64,000 nucleotides of DNA from the NCBI GenBank assembly GCA_023459495.1, contig JAEWTL010000026.1, forward strand, positions 171,400 through 235,399. The letters run 5' to 3'. Each line of letters opens with the position of its first letter. Within the stretch, counting starts at the first letter, position 1. The notes beneath the pieces are model-generated. The model worked only from the letters and a program-made list of their open reading frames with translations. It was not told the origin of the DNA and ran no database searches. Origin of the DNA: Bacillota bacterium. Lineage in GTDB: Bacteria; Bacillota; Clostridia; Christensenellales; SZUA-584. Of this stretch, positions 44,521 to 53,022 are shown piece after piece. The position numbers and the translations under genes were made by a program.

Positions 44521-45264
44521 ATGAATAAAAAGAAAAGTGACATTCTTCAGGTTTTGGTTCTCATCATCATCTCCATCGGCCTATACGGCATCCATCTGCT
44601 GATATTTAAAGACTTTCATCACATTACAATATTTGCGCTCGAAGATCTCGCCTTTGTCCCCATTGAAGTGATCTTTGTTACGTTGATCTTTCACAGGGTG
44701 ATAAAGAACAGCGAGCGCAAACAGAAAATCGGCAAACTTTATATGGTTGTCGAGATGTTCTTCAGCGAAATCGGAACGGAACTGCTCCGCGCCTTTGCCT
44801 GCAACGACAAGGCACTCGCTGGCATCCGCGACGCGCTTTCCATAAACAACGACTGGACGGATAAAGATTTCAAGAATCTGATCAAGCTTCTGGAGGAATA
44901 TGAGCCGAAGCTTGAGATTGGCTGCGACGATTTTCAGGCAATTGACATGATGCTGCTGGAGTGCAGACCTGATCTGCTGCGGTTGCTTGAAAACCCGATA
45001 TTATTGGAACATGAAACGTTTACAGAGGTTCTAATGTCCGTGTTCCATCTTGCGGAAGAGTTGCGCATGCGCTACGGGTTTACGTCAATGAAGCCCTCCG
45101 ACCAATGCCATCTGGTCAGCGACGTAAAGAGCGCATACAAGCTGCTGAGCGTGGAATGGGTTTACTACGTCAACCATATGCGGGTGCATTATCCGAGCCT
45201 GTACAGCCTCTCTGTGCGCAATCACCCATTCAGCAGGACGCGGGATGTGGAAATCAAGGAATGA
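44521..45264 (+). CDS. Membrane protein of unknown function
   Basis: A 247-residue protein with two N-terminal membrane helices (ILQVLVLIIISIGLYGIHLL and LAFVPIEVIFVTLIFHRVI), then a soluble, mostly helical region of about 190 residues with no catalytic motif I know. The ATG follows AGAGGTGAAC; a GTG two codons upstream sits in that site. It follows proA by 22 bases, so is probably co-transcribed, but the context says nothing about its role. Confidence 0.7.
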   Translation: MNKKKSDILQVLVLIIISIGLYGIHLLIFKDFHHITIFALEDLAFVPIEVIFVTLIFHRVIKNSERKQKIGKLYMVVEMFFSEIGTELLRAFACNDKALAGIRDALSINNDWTDKDFKNLIKLLEEYEPKLEIGCDDFQAIDMMLLECRPDLLRLLENPILLEHETFTEVLMSVFHLAEELRMRYGFTSMKPSDQCHLVSDVKSAYKLLSVEWVYYVNHMRVHYPSLYSLSVRNHPFSRTRDVEIKE

Positions 45265-45297
45265 CTAGAGCTGGCTGCTCATTTACGGAGGTGTTCA

Positions 45298-45684
45298 ATG
45301 ACTCCTTCCCTGATTGCCCCTTGCGGTATCAACTGTGCGCTATGCCTGGCTTATCAGCGCACAAAGAACCATTGTCCCGGCTGCCGGGATGACAGTGCGT
45401 CAGAATCAGAGTACCGTAAGCGCTGCATACTTAAAAACTGCGAAAAACGGCTGCAAAACGGCTGGGAAGACTGCAGCCCATGTGAGCACCCCTGCGCGCG
45501 ATTAAAGCAGCTCGACAAGCGATACCGCACGAAATACGAAACAAAACTTGTTGATAACCTCGCCTACATTCGGGGAAACGGCATGAACGCGTTTTTGCTG
45601 CAACAAACGAAACAATGGACGTGTCCAACCTGCGGCAGCCTCAAATGCATGCATCGGGGTAAATGCTTAAAGTGTGAAATATAA
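45298..45684 (+). CDS. DUF3795-type Cys-rich protein
   Basis: A 128-residue cytoplasmic protein with many Cys residues: APCGINCALCLAYQ, NHCPGCRDD, CILKNCEKR, DCSPCEHPCARL and CPTCGSLKCMHRGKCLKCE. This is the pattern of DUF3795 proteins, presumed to bind metal or an Fe-S cluster; no activity is established. CGGAGG precedes the ATG. It follows the membrane protein by 33 bases and ends with two hairpins. Confidence 0.8.
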   Translation: MTPSLIAPCGINCALCLAYQRTKNHCPGCRDDSASESEYRKRCILKNCEKRLQNGWEDCSPCEHPCARLKQLDKRYRTKYETKLVDNLAYIRGNGMNAFLLQQTKQWTCPTCGSLKCMHRGKCLKCEI

Positions 45685-45722
45685 AGAATCCGCACGCTGC
45701 GGATTCAATAATAGCTATAGTT

Positions 45723-45745
45723 GAGCGGAAAACTCCGCTCTTTTT
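45723..45745 (+). terminator. Terminator between the DUF3795 gene and argH
   Basis: GAGCGGA, loop AAAC, TCCGCTC, then TTTTT. A second hairpin, AATCCGCA/TGCGGATT, sits just upstream at 45689-45707 without a T-run. Confidence 0.8.
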
Positions 45746-47123
45746 ATTGCATCAGAAATTCCTTGATCCTGTCGATATGCTTTTGCACGCTCTCTTCGCA
45801 GGGGCCGCCGTATACCGCCCGGCGGGAGACGCAACATTCCAGCGATATCGCTTCATACACGTCCTGTTCGAACGCTGTATCGATCTCCTGCAGTTCATCC
45901 AAGTTCAGGTCGCCAATGGCCTTACCCTGCTGTTCACACAGCAACACCAGCCGGCCCACGATTTCGTGCGCATCGCGGAAGGGCACTCCCTTTTTGACCA
46001 GATAGTCTGCCGCATCCGTCGCGTTGGTAAAGCCTGCGCCCGCACCCTTATGCATCCGCTCGGTGCGCCACTCCGCGGTACGCAGCATGCCGGTGAAGAC
46101 CGTCAGGCATGCGGTCACGGTGTCGTACGCGTCGAACAACGCCTCTTTGTCCTCCTGCATGTCCTTGTTGTAGGCGAGCGGCAATCCCTTCATCACGGTC
46201 AGCAGTGCCGTCAGGTCGCCGTAGACGCGGCCCGTTTTACCGCGAATGAGCTCCGCCATATCGGGGTTCTTCTTCTGCGGCATGATGGATGACCCGGTGG
46301 AGTATGCATCGCTCAGCGATACGAACCCAAATTCATTGGTGGACCACAACACGATCTCTTCGCAACAACGCGAGAGATGCATCATGGTCACCGAACAGGC
46401 ATAGAGAAAATCCAGCGCGAAATCGCGGTCGCTCACGGCGTCCATACTGTTGGGCGTGAGCGAAGAAAAGCCCAGCTCGCGCGCAACCATGGTGCGGTCG
46501 AGCGGATAGGTCGTGGCGCACAGTGCGCCGGAACCCAGCGGCATCACGTCGGCAGCGTCGTAGGCATGGTCGAAGCGTTCGCAGTCGCGGAACAGCATCT
46601 CGCACCACGCCATCATGTAGTGTGCAAGCGTGGTGGGCTGAGCCTTCTGCATATGCGTATATGCAGGCATGATGGAGTCCAAGTGGTCTTCCGCGATACC
46701 GACCAGCGTACCCATCAGCGCCTTCAGCTGCGAGGCAATGTTCAGGGACGCTTCACGCAGGTACATGCGCGTGTCCAGCGCAACCTGATCGTTTCGGCTG
46801 CGCCCGGTGTGCAGCTTCTTGCCGGCTTCTCCGATACGTTCGGTCAGCAGCCGCTCAATATTCATGTGGATGTCTTCATCACCCTCGTTGAAGCTTACCT
46901 GTCCGCTTTCGATGTCCTCAAGGATTTCCCGGAGACCGTCAATGATGTCCTCGCTTTCCTCGGCACCGATAACGCCCACGCGTCCCAACATGCGGGCATG
47001 CGCGATGCTTCCGAGAATGTCCATCCGGAATAGGCGGCAGTCAAAGCTGATTGAGGAATGGAAGCCTGCGGCCACCTCGTCGGTTTCAACCGAGAAGCGG
47101 CCACCCCACATCTTTTTGCTCAT
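45744..47123 (-). CDS. argH: Argininosuccinate lyase
   Basis: A 459-residue enzyme that splits argininosuccinate to arginine and fumarate. Seen: KMWGGRFSVETDEVAAGFHS, EDIHMNIERLLTERIGEAGK, LHTGRSRNDQVALDTRMYLR, and the fumarase/aspartase signature GSSIMPQKKNPDMAELIRG. The ATG overlaps or abuts the argG stop within two bases, so the genes form argG-argH. Regulation is expected from the ARG boxes before argG. Confidence 0.98.
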   Translation of the reverse strand: MSKKMWGGRFSVETDEVAAGFHSSISFDCRLFRMDILGSIAHARMLGRVGVIGAEESEDIIDGLREILEDIESGQVSFNEGDEDIHMNIERLLTERIGEAGKKLHTGRSRNDQVALDTRMYLREASLNIASQLKALMGTLVGIAEDHLDSIMPAYTHMQKAQPTTLAHYMMAWCEMLFRDCERFDHAYDAADVMPLGSGALCATTYPLDRTMVARELGFSSLTPNSMDAVSDRDFALDFLYACSVTMMHLSRCCEEIVLWSTNEFGFVSLSDAYSTGSSIMPQKKNPDMAELIRGKTGRVYGDLTALLTVMKGLPLAYNKDMQEDKEALFDAYDTVTACLTVFTGMLRTAEWRTERMHKGAGAGFTNATDAADYLVKKGVPFRDAHEIVGRLVLLCEQQGKAIGDLNLDELQEIDTAFEQDVYEAISLECCVSRRAVYGGPCEESVQKHIDRIKEFLMQ

Positions 47124-47124
47124 T

Positions 47125-48330
47125 TTACTTCCTTTGTTCGTCCAGCAGCGCTTTCACTCTGATCGGCAGGCCAAACAGGTTGATGAAGCCCTCCGCGTCC
47201 TTCTGGTTGTAAACCTCGTCCCGTCCAAACGTGACGAACGCTTCGCTGTACAGAGAATATGGCGATTTCATGCCCGCCGCAACGCAGCGGCCCTTGTAGA
47301 GCTTGATACGCACCGTACCCGTTACGGTCTGCTGCGTCGCATCCACAAAAGCGGAGAGCGACTCGCGCAGCGGCGTATACCATTGCCCATAGTATACCAT
47401 TTCTGAAAACTTCAGCGCAACACCCTGCTTGTAGTGCAGCGAGTCACGGTCGAGCGTGATGCTTTCCAGCGCACGGTGCGCCTCAAAGAGGATTGCGCCA
47501 GCCGGATTCTCGTACACCCCGCGGGATTTCATGCCTACAAGACGGTTCTCTACCATGTCGTCGATGCCCACGCCATGCTTTGCTCCGATAGCGTTGAGCG
47601 CTGCGATCAGCTCGACAGGCGGAAGCTTTTTGCCATCCACTGCAACCGGCACACCCTTTTCAAAGTCAATGAGGACGTATTCCGGCTTATCAGGCGCCTT
47701 TTCCGGTATTGTGCAAACGAGACACAGATCGTCCATCGGCTCGTTCCACGGGTCTTCAAGGTCCGAACCCTCGTGGCTCATGTGCCACAGGTTAGCGTCC
47801 ATGCTATAGGGACGCTTCTTGGACACCGGCAGCGGCAGGCTACGCGCTTCCAGAAACGCAATGGCATCTTCCCGCGAACGGATATCCCAGATGCGCCACG
47901 GCGCGATGATCTTCATGTTCGGCGCGAGTGCCTTGATGGTGAGCTCAAACCGTACCTGATCGTTACCCTTGCCCGTTGCACCATGCGCGATGGCATCGCA
48001 GCCTTCCTTTATGGCAATCTCCACGAGACGCTTGGCGATGAGCGGCCGCGCCATGGACGTGCCGAGCAGGTATTTGCCTTCGTATATCGCGCCCGCTTTA
48101 AGCGTCGGGTAGATGAAGTCCGTAATGAACTCATCCTTCAGGTCCTCAATATACAGCTTGCTTGCGCCGCTCTTTGCCGCCTTTTCATGCAGCGGCTCCA
48201 GTTCTTCTCCCTGCCCCACATCCGCCGCCATTGCGACAACTTCACAGTCGTAGTTCTCCTTAAGCCACGGAATGATCACCGAGGTATCCAGCCCGCCCGA
48301 GTAAGCGAGCAAAATCTTCATTTTCGCCAT
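47125..48330 (-). CDS. argG: Argininosuccinate synthase
   Basis: A 401-residue ATP-dependent enzyme that joins citrulline and aspartate. Seen: the PP-loop LLAYSGGLDTSVIIPWLKEN, ATGKGNDQVRFELTIKALAP, and VENRLVGMKSRGVYENPAGA. GGAGG precedes the ATG by nine bases. First gene of argGH, with a promoter that carries two ARG boxes, so repression by an ArgR/AhrC-type protein with arginine is likely. No other arg genes are in view. Confidence 0.98.
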   Translation of the reverse strand: MAKMKILLAYSGGLDTSVIIPWLKENYDCEVVAMAADVGQGEELEPLHEKAAKSGASKLYIEDLKDEFITDFIYPTLKAGAIYEGKYLLGTSMARPLIAKRLVEIAIKEGCDAIAHGATGKGNDQVRFELTIKALAPNMKIIAPWRIWDIRSREDAIAFLEARSLPLPVSKKRPYSMDANLWHMSHEGSDLEDPWNEPMDDLCLVCTIPEKAPDKPEYVLIDFEKGVPVAVDGKKLPPVELIAALNAIGAKHGVGIDDMVENRLVGMKSRGVYENPAGAILFEAHRALESITLDRDSLHYKQGVALKFSEMVYYGQWYTPLRESLSAFVDATQQTVTGTVRIKLYKGRCVAAGMKSPYSLYSEAFVTFGRDEVYNQKDAEGFINLFGLPIRVKALLDEQRK

Positions 48331-48352
48331 ATGACAAAACCTCCACGTTGTT

Positions 48353-48388
48353 GTTTATAATTATACATTAACGTGCATAATTATGCAA
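48353..48388 (-). promoter_or_regulatory. argG promoter with two overlapping ARG boxes
   Basis: On the minus strand TTGCAT (48383-48388) and TATAAT (48360-48365) are 17 bases apart. A perfect palindrome TGCATAATTATGCA (48374-48387) covers the -35 side and a second ARG-box-like palindrome centred on TATAATTATA (48356-48365) covers the -10. Their centres are 20 bases apart, close to adjacent ArgR sites on one helix face. Confidence 0.75.
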
Positions 48389-48426
48389 TAGCTTTACGGA
48401 GGTTTTTTATTTAGATCGGGTTAATA

Positions 48427-48864
48427 TTACATTTTCACTTCCCATGTGTCCTCAAGCAGCATCCAATCCTTGTATTTCTCCTCCCCGCCCCGCGCTTTCC
48501 AGTCCGAATCAATCGTCAGCTTAGAGCTGATTCCGCCCCTCGGATTGCAGATCATCACAATCCGCAGACGGTCCGGTTCGTATACACGCATCAGATCATC
48601 GTAAAGTATATTGATCAACCGTTCGTAAGAAACGACGATGTCCCGCAGCTGGTAGGTATACTGCTTAAGCGATCTCAGTTCAATGATCTTAGCTTTCGGG
48701 TAAAATGATAGATAGATCGTCGCAAAGTCTGGCTGTTCCTGAACTCCCAGAAACGTGCATTCCGGTATTTTGATTTTGATCTCATATGCACCTTTAGACG
48801 GATTCGGTATAGACTTGAGTATGCCGGAATCGATATCCTTATAAGTCTTTACTTTGTTTTCCAT
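48427..48864 (-). CDS. QueF-like T-fold protein lacking the catalytic Cys
   Basis: A 145-residue protein clearly related to the preQ1 synthase QueF: QEQPDFATIYLSFYPKAKII, SLKQYTYQLRD, YERLINILYDDLM and CNPRGGISS all align with family motifs. QueF forms a covalent adduct with preQ0 through a Cys five residues before the Gln of QPDF; here that residue is Leu39. The Asp of QPDF (Asp46) is kept, but the Phe-His-Glu motif is Ser-Tyr-Glu (Tyr80, Glu81). Normal nitrile reduction is therefore unlikely. It may be a repurposed paralogue. It has a good AAAGGAGG site and stands alone between argG and an AEC transporter. Confidence 0.8.
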   Translation of the reverse strand: MENKVKTYKDIDSGILKSIPNPSKGAYEIKIKIPECTFLGVQEQPDFATIYLSFYPKAKIIELRSLKQYTYQLRDIVVSYERLINILYDDLMRVYEPDRLRIVMICNPRGGISSKLTIDSDWKARGGEEKYKDWMLLEDTWEVKM

Positions 48865-48901
48865 GATTCATTCCTCCTTTATTATCGTTAGCTTTCCTCT
48901 T

Positions 48902-49858
48902 TTAAAACAGGGTCAACTGCCTCATCAAAAAGATCCAGCCAACCATCGTAAAAGCCGAAGCGATGGTAGAAAAGACCACAATATGTCCGGCAAGGTCGCA
49001 GTCTCCGCCCATCTGTTCAGCCATCGTAAACGACACCACCGCGGTCGGCGCACAGAACACCGGTAAGAGTGAAACCAGCTCAATTCCGCGAAAGCCCAGC
49101 AGCACTGCGCCTGTCATCAAGACAGCGGGAATGATCACAAGCTTTCCGGCTACAGCAACCACGAGGGGCCGGATGCAGCCACCCATCGTGTTAAAGTTGA
49201 AGAAACCGCCCAGCAGAATCAGCGCAAGCGGCGTAGCGATGGCTGCCACACTGCCAACGAAGTCGTCTAGGACTTCCGGCGGCTTTACTTGGAAAACCAA
49301 CATCAGCATCCCCGCGGCGGAAGCGATAATCAGCGGATTCCTGATGATATCCAGCAGCATTTTCCCGACCTTCACCTTCTGATTTTGGAACAGGCTGAAC
49401 GCAAGGATAGCAAATATGTTGTTGATGGGTACAACTACCGCAACGATGATGGTAATGAGCCCGAGACTCTCTGCACTTGTCAAGCCGATCTGTCCACAGA
49501 GCTGTGCGACAACTGGCACACCCATCAGCAGAATATTGCTTCGCGCAGTGCCCTGCACCAGCACGCTGCGCCGCGTATTGTCCTTCACAAAGAGCGGCAC
49601 GAATACGAGCAGAAGAACAAATGTCGCTGTGATGGTTGCTGCGGCATAGCCTATCACCGGCCCGTTAAACGCCTGAGAGGCGTCCGCAGAGTATAGATTA
49701 TAAAACACCATGCAGGGAATAAAGATGTTGAACGATACCTTGTTCATGGCGATCAGAGTGTCCGGTTTAAGCAACTTGATCCTTTTTAAGAAGTACCCCA
49801 AGGATACAAGCAATACAAGCGGCAGGACGGCTTTAACGGGCAGCAGAAGATTTTGCAT
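48902..49858 (-). CDS. AEC family transporter (auxin efflux carrier fold)
   Basis: A 318-residue membrane protein with about ten hydrophobic segments, beginning LLPVKAVLPLVLLVSLGYFL. Family landmarks: NKVSFNIFIPCMVFYNLYSA, VQGTARSNILLMGVPVVAQL, NNIFAILAFSLF, and FCAPTAVVSFTMAEQMGGD near the end. AEC proteins move small carboxylates such as malate; the substrate here is unknown. It lies downstream of the broken galT on the same strand, 42 bases away, but nothing ties it to galactose. The start lacks a strong ribosome binding site. Confidence 0.87.
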   Translation of the reverse strand: MQNLLLPVKAVLPLVLLVSLGYFLKRIKLLKPDTLIAMNKVSFNIFIPCMVFYNLYSADASQAFNGPVIGYAAATITATFVLLLVFVPLFVKDNTRRSVLVQGTARSNILLMGVPVVAQLCGQIGLTSAESLGLITIIVAVVVPINNIFAILAFSLFQNQKVKVGKMLLDIIRNPLIIASAAGMLMLVFQVKPPEVLDDFVGSVAAIATPLALILLGGFFNFNTMGGCIRPLVVAVAGKLVIIPAVLMTGAVLLGFRGIELVSLLPVFCAPTAVVSFTMAEQMGGDCDLAGHIVVFSTIASAFTMVGWIFLMRQLTLF

Positions 49859-49900
49859 CAGGATGTCCTTTCAGAAGTTGTCGATATATCAGGCGATCAG

Positions 49901-50420
49901 TTATCGGCTGGTCAAGCGCGCATAGGCCCGCCGAAGCTCCTCTGCCTGTTCCTCGGGGCAGATGGATTGCAGTGTGCCCATGCGCCCGTTCCACTTAATC
50001 TGATTGCGGGAACGCATCGAAGGAAAGAACTCGATGTGGAAGTTCCGGATATCGTCCATCCCCCATGTTTACGAACGCATTGTGCATGCGCACCATGTAT
50101 GAGAATATCGTTTGAAAAAGCACATCGTCGCACATATCCGAAACATTCATACGTACGGTTAGCCTAAGCGACTTCAGTTCCTCCCCGGTTATCCCGTCGA
50201 TGGAAGGGATATGGCATTTGGAAAAGATGTGCCCGCTGTATGGGTATTACGCGCCGGAAAATCGTTGGGGTAGCGCAGCACGGTATAGTCTTCATCCAGC
50301 CCCTCTGCCGGAGCCGGAGCAGAACGGGTACCGGTCCTTGGGCATATCGGGGCGGACCTGCCGGCTTGAAGCGATAATAGCCCACTCGTCAATCAGCGGA
50401 CGATACCGCAGCTCAGCCAT
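49901..50420 (-). pseudogene. galT: galT remnant (galactose-1-phosphate uridylyltransferase)
   Basis: Only about 520 bases remain of a gene normally near 1 kb. The start is intact (MAELRYRPLIDEWAIIASSR, MPKDRYPFCSGSGR), then a frameshift leads to DEDYTVLRYPNDFPA. The centre, including the catalytic His-Pro-His, is deleted, and the frame resumes as ITGEELKSLRLTVRMNVSDM and MVRMHNAFVN. A further shift gives the C-terminus DIRNFHIEFFPSMRSRNQIK and EEQAEELRRAYARLTSR. At least one large deletion and two shifts are visible, so this is not a sequencing error. It directly follows galK. Confidence 0.88.
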
Positions 50421-50426
50421 GGCTGC

Positions 50427-51680
50427 TTACCACTCCGCCTTTATGACCGTTGGTCCCACGGGCCGGAATGACAGTGCATAGCAGCAGTCTGTGCCGAATA
50501 CCGCTTCCATCGCGTTTCTGTAATCCCCCAGTAGGTTGGTCGGCACATATGCCTGCATCGTGCCCGCAAAGCCGCCGCCGTGCACGCGCCATGCACCACA
50601 ATTCTCCAGCAACCGTTCGCTGAGCGCAAGCCCCAGCGCAACGGGCTGCGAACCCGGTGTTGTGGACACGGATACATTTTGAAGGTATTCCCACGAGGAG
50701 CGCCCGCTCTCCTTAACTGCCTGCAGGAAGGTATTAAAATCGTCTGTTTTCAGAGCCGACGCCATCTCTGCAGCCCGCCGGTTCTCCCGGAAAAAGTGAA
50801 GCGCGCGCAATACGGCGCGGTCGCCGTACGCAGCCCGAATCTCCGGCAGGCGGGCAATAAATTCATCTTCATCGCAGAAGCGCAGCCACCGCTGCCCGAA
50901 GCGCTGCGCTACTGCTCCCATCTCAGCAGTGATCGCGGCATATTCCTGCGTAAGGTTATCGTGGCTGCCGCCTGTATTTGTGATGCACAGCGTATAGCCT
51001 CGAGCGGAAAGATCAAATGCGATGCTCTCATAAACCGGCGCGCTGGTATCCGTAAAGTCAATATAAGATACGCCACCCAAGGCGCAAGCCATCTGGTCCT
51101 GCAGGCCGCACGGTTTGCCGAAGAACCTGTTCTCTGCATACTGGCCGATCTTTGCGATTTCCGCAGCGGGAACAGCGTTGTCGTTGTAGAGGCAGTTTAA
51201 CGCCGCACCGATGAGTACTTCAAACGAAGCGGATGACGAGAGGCCGGAACCGGATAATACATCCGATGTGACATAGGCGGAAAAGCCTCCGATGCTCCAG
51301 CCTTTGTCCGCAAAACCAGCCGCTGCTCCCCGGACGATGGCAGCAGGTCTGCCTTCCTCCTGCGGGTCGGGGTCGAGGCGGCTGATATCCACTGAGAATG
51401 GCTCGTACCCTTCCGAGCAAATTTCGATGCGTGCCGCGGATAAGGGGCCCAACGCAGCCACGGTATCCAGATTCACCGCGGCAGTCAGCACGCAGCCGTG
51501 CTGGTGGTCGGTATGATTGCCGCCCAATTCGCTGCGTCCGGGAGACGACATGAATATGACAGGCGGCTTGCCAAACTGCTTCTCAAAGCCTTCTGATATG
51601 CGGGCATAACGCTGCCGCTGACGAATGCTCTCACCGCCGTAGAGCTTGTCCGGACTGATGATATCCACATTCCCCTCCAT
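50427..51680 (-). CDS. galK: Galactokinase
   Basis: A 417-residue GHMP kinase that phosphorylates galactose at C1. Seen: SSPGRSELGGNHTDHQHGCV (galactokinase signature, with SELGGNHTDHQ), the ATP loop LSGSGLSSSASFEVLIG, and VHGGGFAGTMQAYVP near the C-terminus. The ATG listed overlaps a GGAGGGG motif that could instead serve a GTG four codons later; the true start may be either. galT, seven bases downstream, is destroyed, so galactose-1-phosphate produced here needs another exit. Confidence 0.93.
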   Translation of the reverse strand: MEGNVDIISPDKLYGGESIRQRQRYARISEGFEKQFGKPPVIFMSSPGRSELGGNHTDHQHGCVLTAAVNLDTVAALGPLSAARIEICSEGYEPFSVDISRLDPDPQEEGRPAAIVRGAAAGFADKGWSIGGFSAYVTSDVLSGSGLSSSASFEVLIGAALNCLYNDNAVPAAEIAKIGQYAENRFFGKPCGLQDQMACALGGVSYIDFTDTSAPVYESIAFDLSARGYTLCITNTGGSHDNLTQEYAAITAEMGAVAQRFGQRWLRFCDEDEFIARLPEIRAAYGDRAVLRALHFFRENRRAAEMASALKTDDFNTFLQAVKESGRSSWEYLQNVSVSTTPGSQPVALGLALSERLLENCGAWRVHGGGFAGTMQAYVPTNLLGDYRNAMEAVFGTDCCYALSFRPVGPTVIKAEW

Positions 51681-51732
51681 ACGTCTTCTCAATCTTTGCT
51701 GTATTATATCATGCCTGAAGCGCTCAGGGTAT

Positions 51733-51756
51733 AAAAAAAGCCAAAGACGGCTTTAT
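51733..51756 (-). terminator. Terminator of the duplicated P-loop gene
   Basis: On the minus strand AAAGCC, loop GTCTTT, GGCTTT and a T-run follow the stop of the P-loop gene and precede galK. Confidence 0.8.
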
Positions 51757-51771
51757 CCTCGGCGTCTGATG

Positions 51772-52854
51772 CTAAGCAAGTACAGCCACATCGCAGACGG
51801 CCTCGATTTGCTGAATTACCTGTTCGGTCTTATCGCTTACTGCTGCAAAATTCATATAAGGTATATAATACTTTTCAAGTTGCTCCTGTACCGCCTTGGC
51901 CCGATTCAGCGTAAACAGCGCTTCCCTGAGCAGCGTATCAAATTCCCGTTCAGCAAACTCCGCCGTTCCGACGCAAGAGGCGTACTGCGCCATATCAATC
52001 ACCAAATCTGTGTTTATCCCAGTATCGGGATACTTGCCGTGCGAAACGAGCGCAAGCCTGCACGCCGGGATGACGAGATGGTCAATCCGATTTGCAGGAT
52101 CCATCGGACAGCAATACTGCTCTACGTACAATCCATGCATCACTGCCGCATCGGATATGCGCGACAAAAGTTCCGTAACGCCCGCACCCCAGTGGCTCTC
52201 CACCGCGCAGACAATATAATCCTCACCAATCAGTGTATCAATGCAGGACACAATGCCGAGCGGCGTGATTCCGCTTGCAAACATACGGCGTACTTTGCCC
52301 GGTGCAGCGCTTTTCGTTATGCAGTTGATATGCGCATTTATTATTTTCTCCGCTTCAGCATATGCACCGTATCCGTTCGCCGGGGCGTACATCGCAAGCG
52401 CATCGTCCATCAGATACTTCGCAGCAGCCAGATAGCGGTAAGCCCGAAGTAGAAACTGCTCCTTCTGTTCGCTGATGCTGATGATATGGTCTTTATGACG
52501 CGCGACTCCATCCCTGTCCCAAAACTCACCGAGGTTGATGATCTCGTCCACTGCGCCCCGGTAAATGCATTCAGACTCTTGCACGGCATCACCGTCTATG
52601 AGCGCAATGTTCAGCGCCGGTATCAGAATGCCGTCCAGCGATTCCGGGTCCGATGGGCAATGCAGGTACTCAATTATGACGCTGCGTCTGGCAAGGCAGG
52701 CAGCTGTCATCTTCATCAGCGTGGACTTACCGGCTTCCGGCCCACCCTTTATGCAAAATATCCGGCCAGCTTCGCCCCTGGGCAATATCTGATCATAATA
52801 AGAGAAAAAACCTTCGCTGGTATTGTTTCCGGCAAACAGATGTCTGTGTTTCAT
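51772..52854 (-). CDS. Internally duplicated P-loop ATPase-like protein (PRK06851-type)
   Basis: A 360-residue cytoplasmic protein built from two copies of one P-loop fold. Copy 1 has Walker A GGPEAGKST (37-45), then EYLHCPSDPESLDGILIPAL. Copy 2 repeats the scheme from ~212 with VESHWGAGVTELL (219-230), then EQYCCPMDPANRIDHLVIPA. In copy 2 the Lys and Ser/Thr of Walker A are lost (GAGVT against GKST), so it probably does not hydrolyse ATP. The family is widespread in spore-formers with no settled role. A long-stem terminator follows; the start has no strong site but matches the family. Confidence 0.8.
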   Translation of the reverse strand: MKHRHLFAGNNTSEGFFSYYDQILPRGEAGRIFCIKGGPEAGKSTLMKMTAACLARRSVIIEYLHCPSDPESLDGILIPALNIALIDGDAVQESECIYRGAVDEIINLGEFWDRDGVARHKDHIISISEQKEQFLLRAYRYLAAAKYLMDDALAMYAPANGYGAYAEAEKIINAHINCITKSAAPGKVRRMFASGITPLGIVSCIDTLIGEDYIVCAVESHWGAGVTELLSRISDAAVMHGLYVEQYCCPMDPANRIDHLVIPACRLALVSHGKYPDTGINTDLVIDMAQYASCVGTAEFAEREFDTLLREALFTLNRAKAVQEQLEKYYIPYMNFAAVSDKTEQVIQQIEAVCDVAVLA

Positions 52855-52929
52855 CCTATCACCTCAATTGCAGCCTGCACTTCATCTTATGAAACGTATA
52901 CATCGCTCATACTTACATTATGCATTATG

Positions 52930-52959
52930 TTGTTTTAATCTGCCGCAGAATGATATAAT
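52930..52959 (+). promoter_or_regulatory. Promoter of the rubrerythrin gene
   Basis: TTGTTT and a perfect TATAAT with an 18-base spacer, about 65 bases before the ATG. Confidence 0.5.
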
Positions 52960-53022
52960 GAATTATGAGTTTTTAGCACGTTTACGTAAAAACGGCAACA
53001 AAGAAATACAAGGAGGCTACAT

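Noticed and set aside
48336..48412. Long inverted repeat AACCTCC...GGAGGTT around the argG promoter as a terminator or attenuator
   Set aside because: The left arm is the argG ribosome binding site and the other arm lies upstream of the likely transcription start, so both would not be in one transcript.
51712..51730. CCTGA-AGCGC-TCAGG inverted repeat upstream of galK as an operator
   Set aside because: Five-base arms near a TATAAT are suggestive, but no regulator gene is adjacent and the arms are too short to call.
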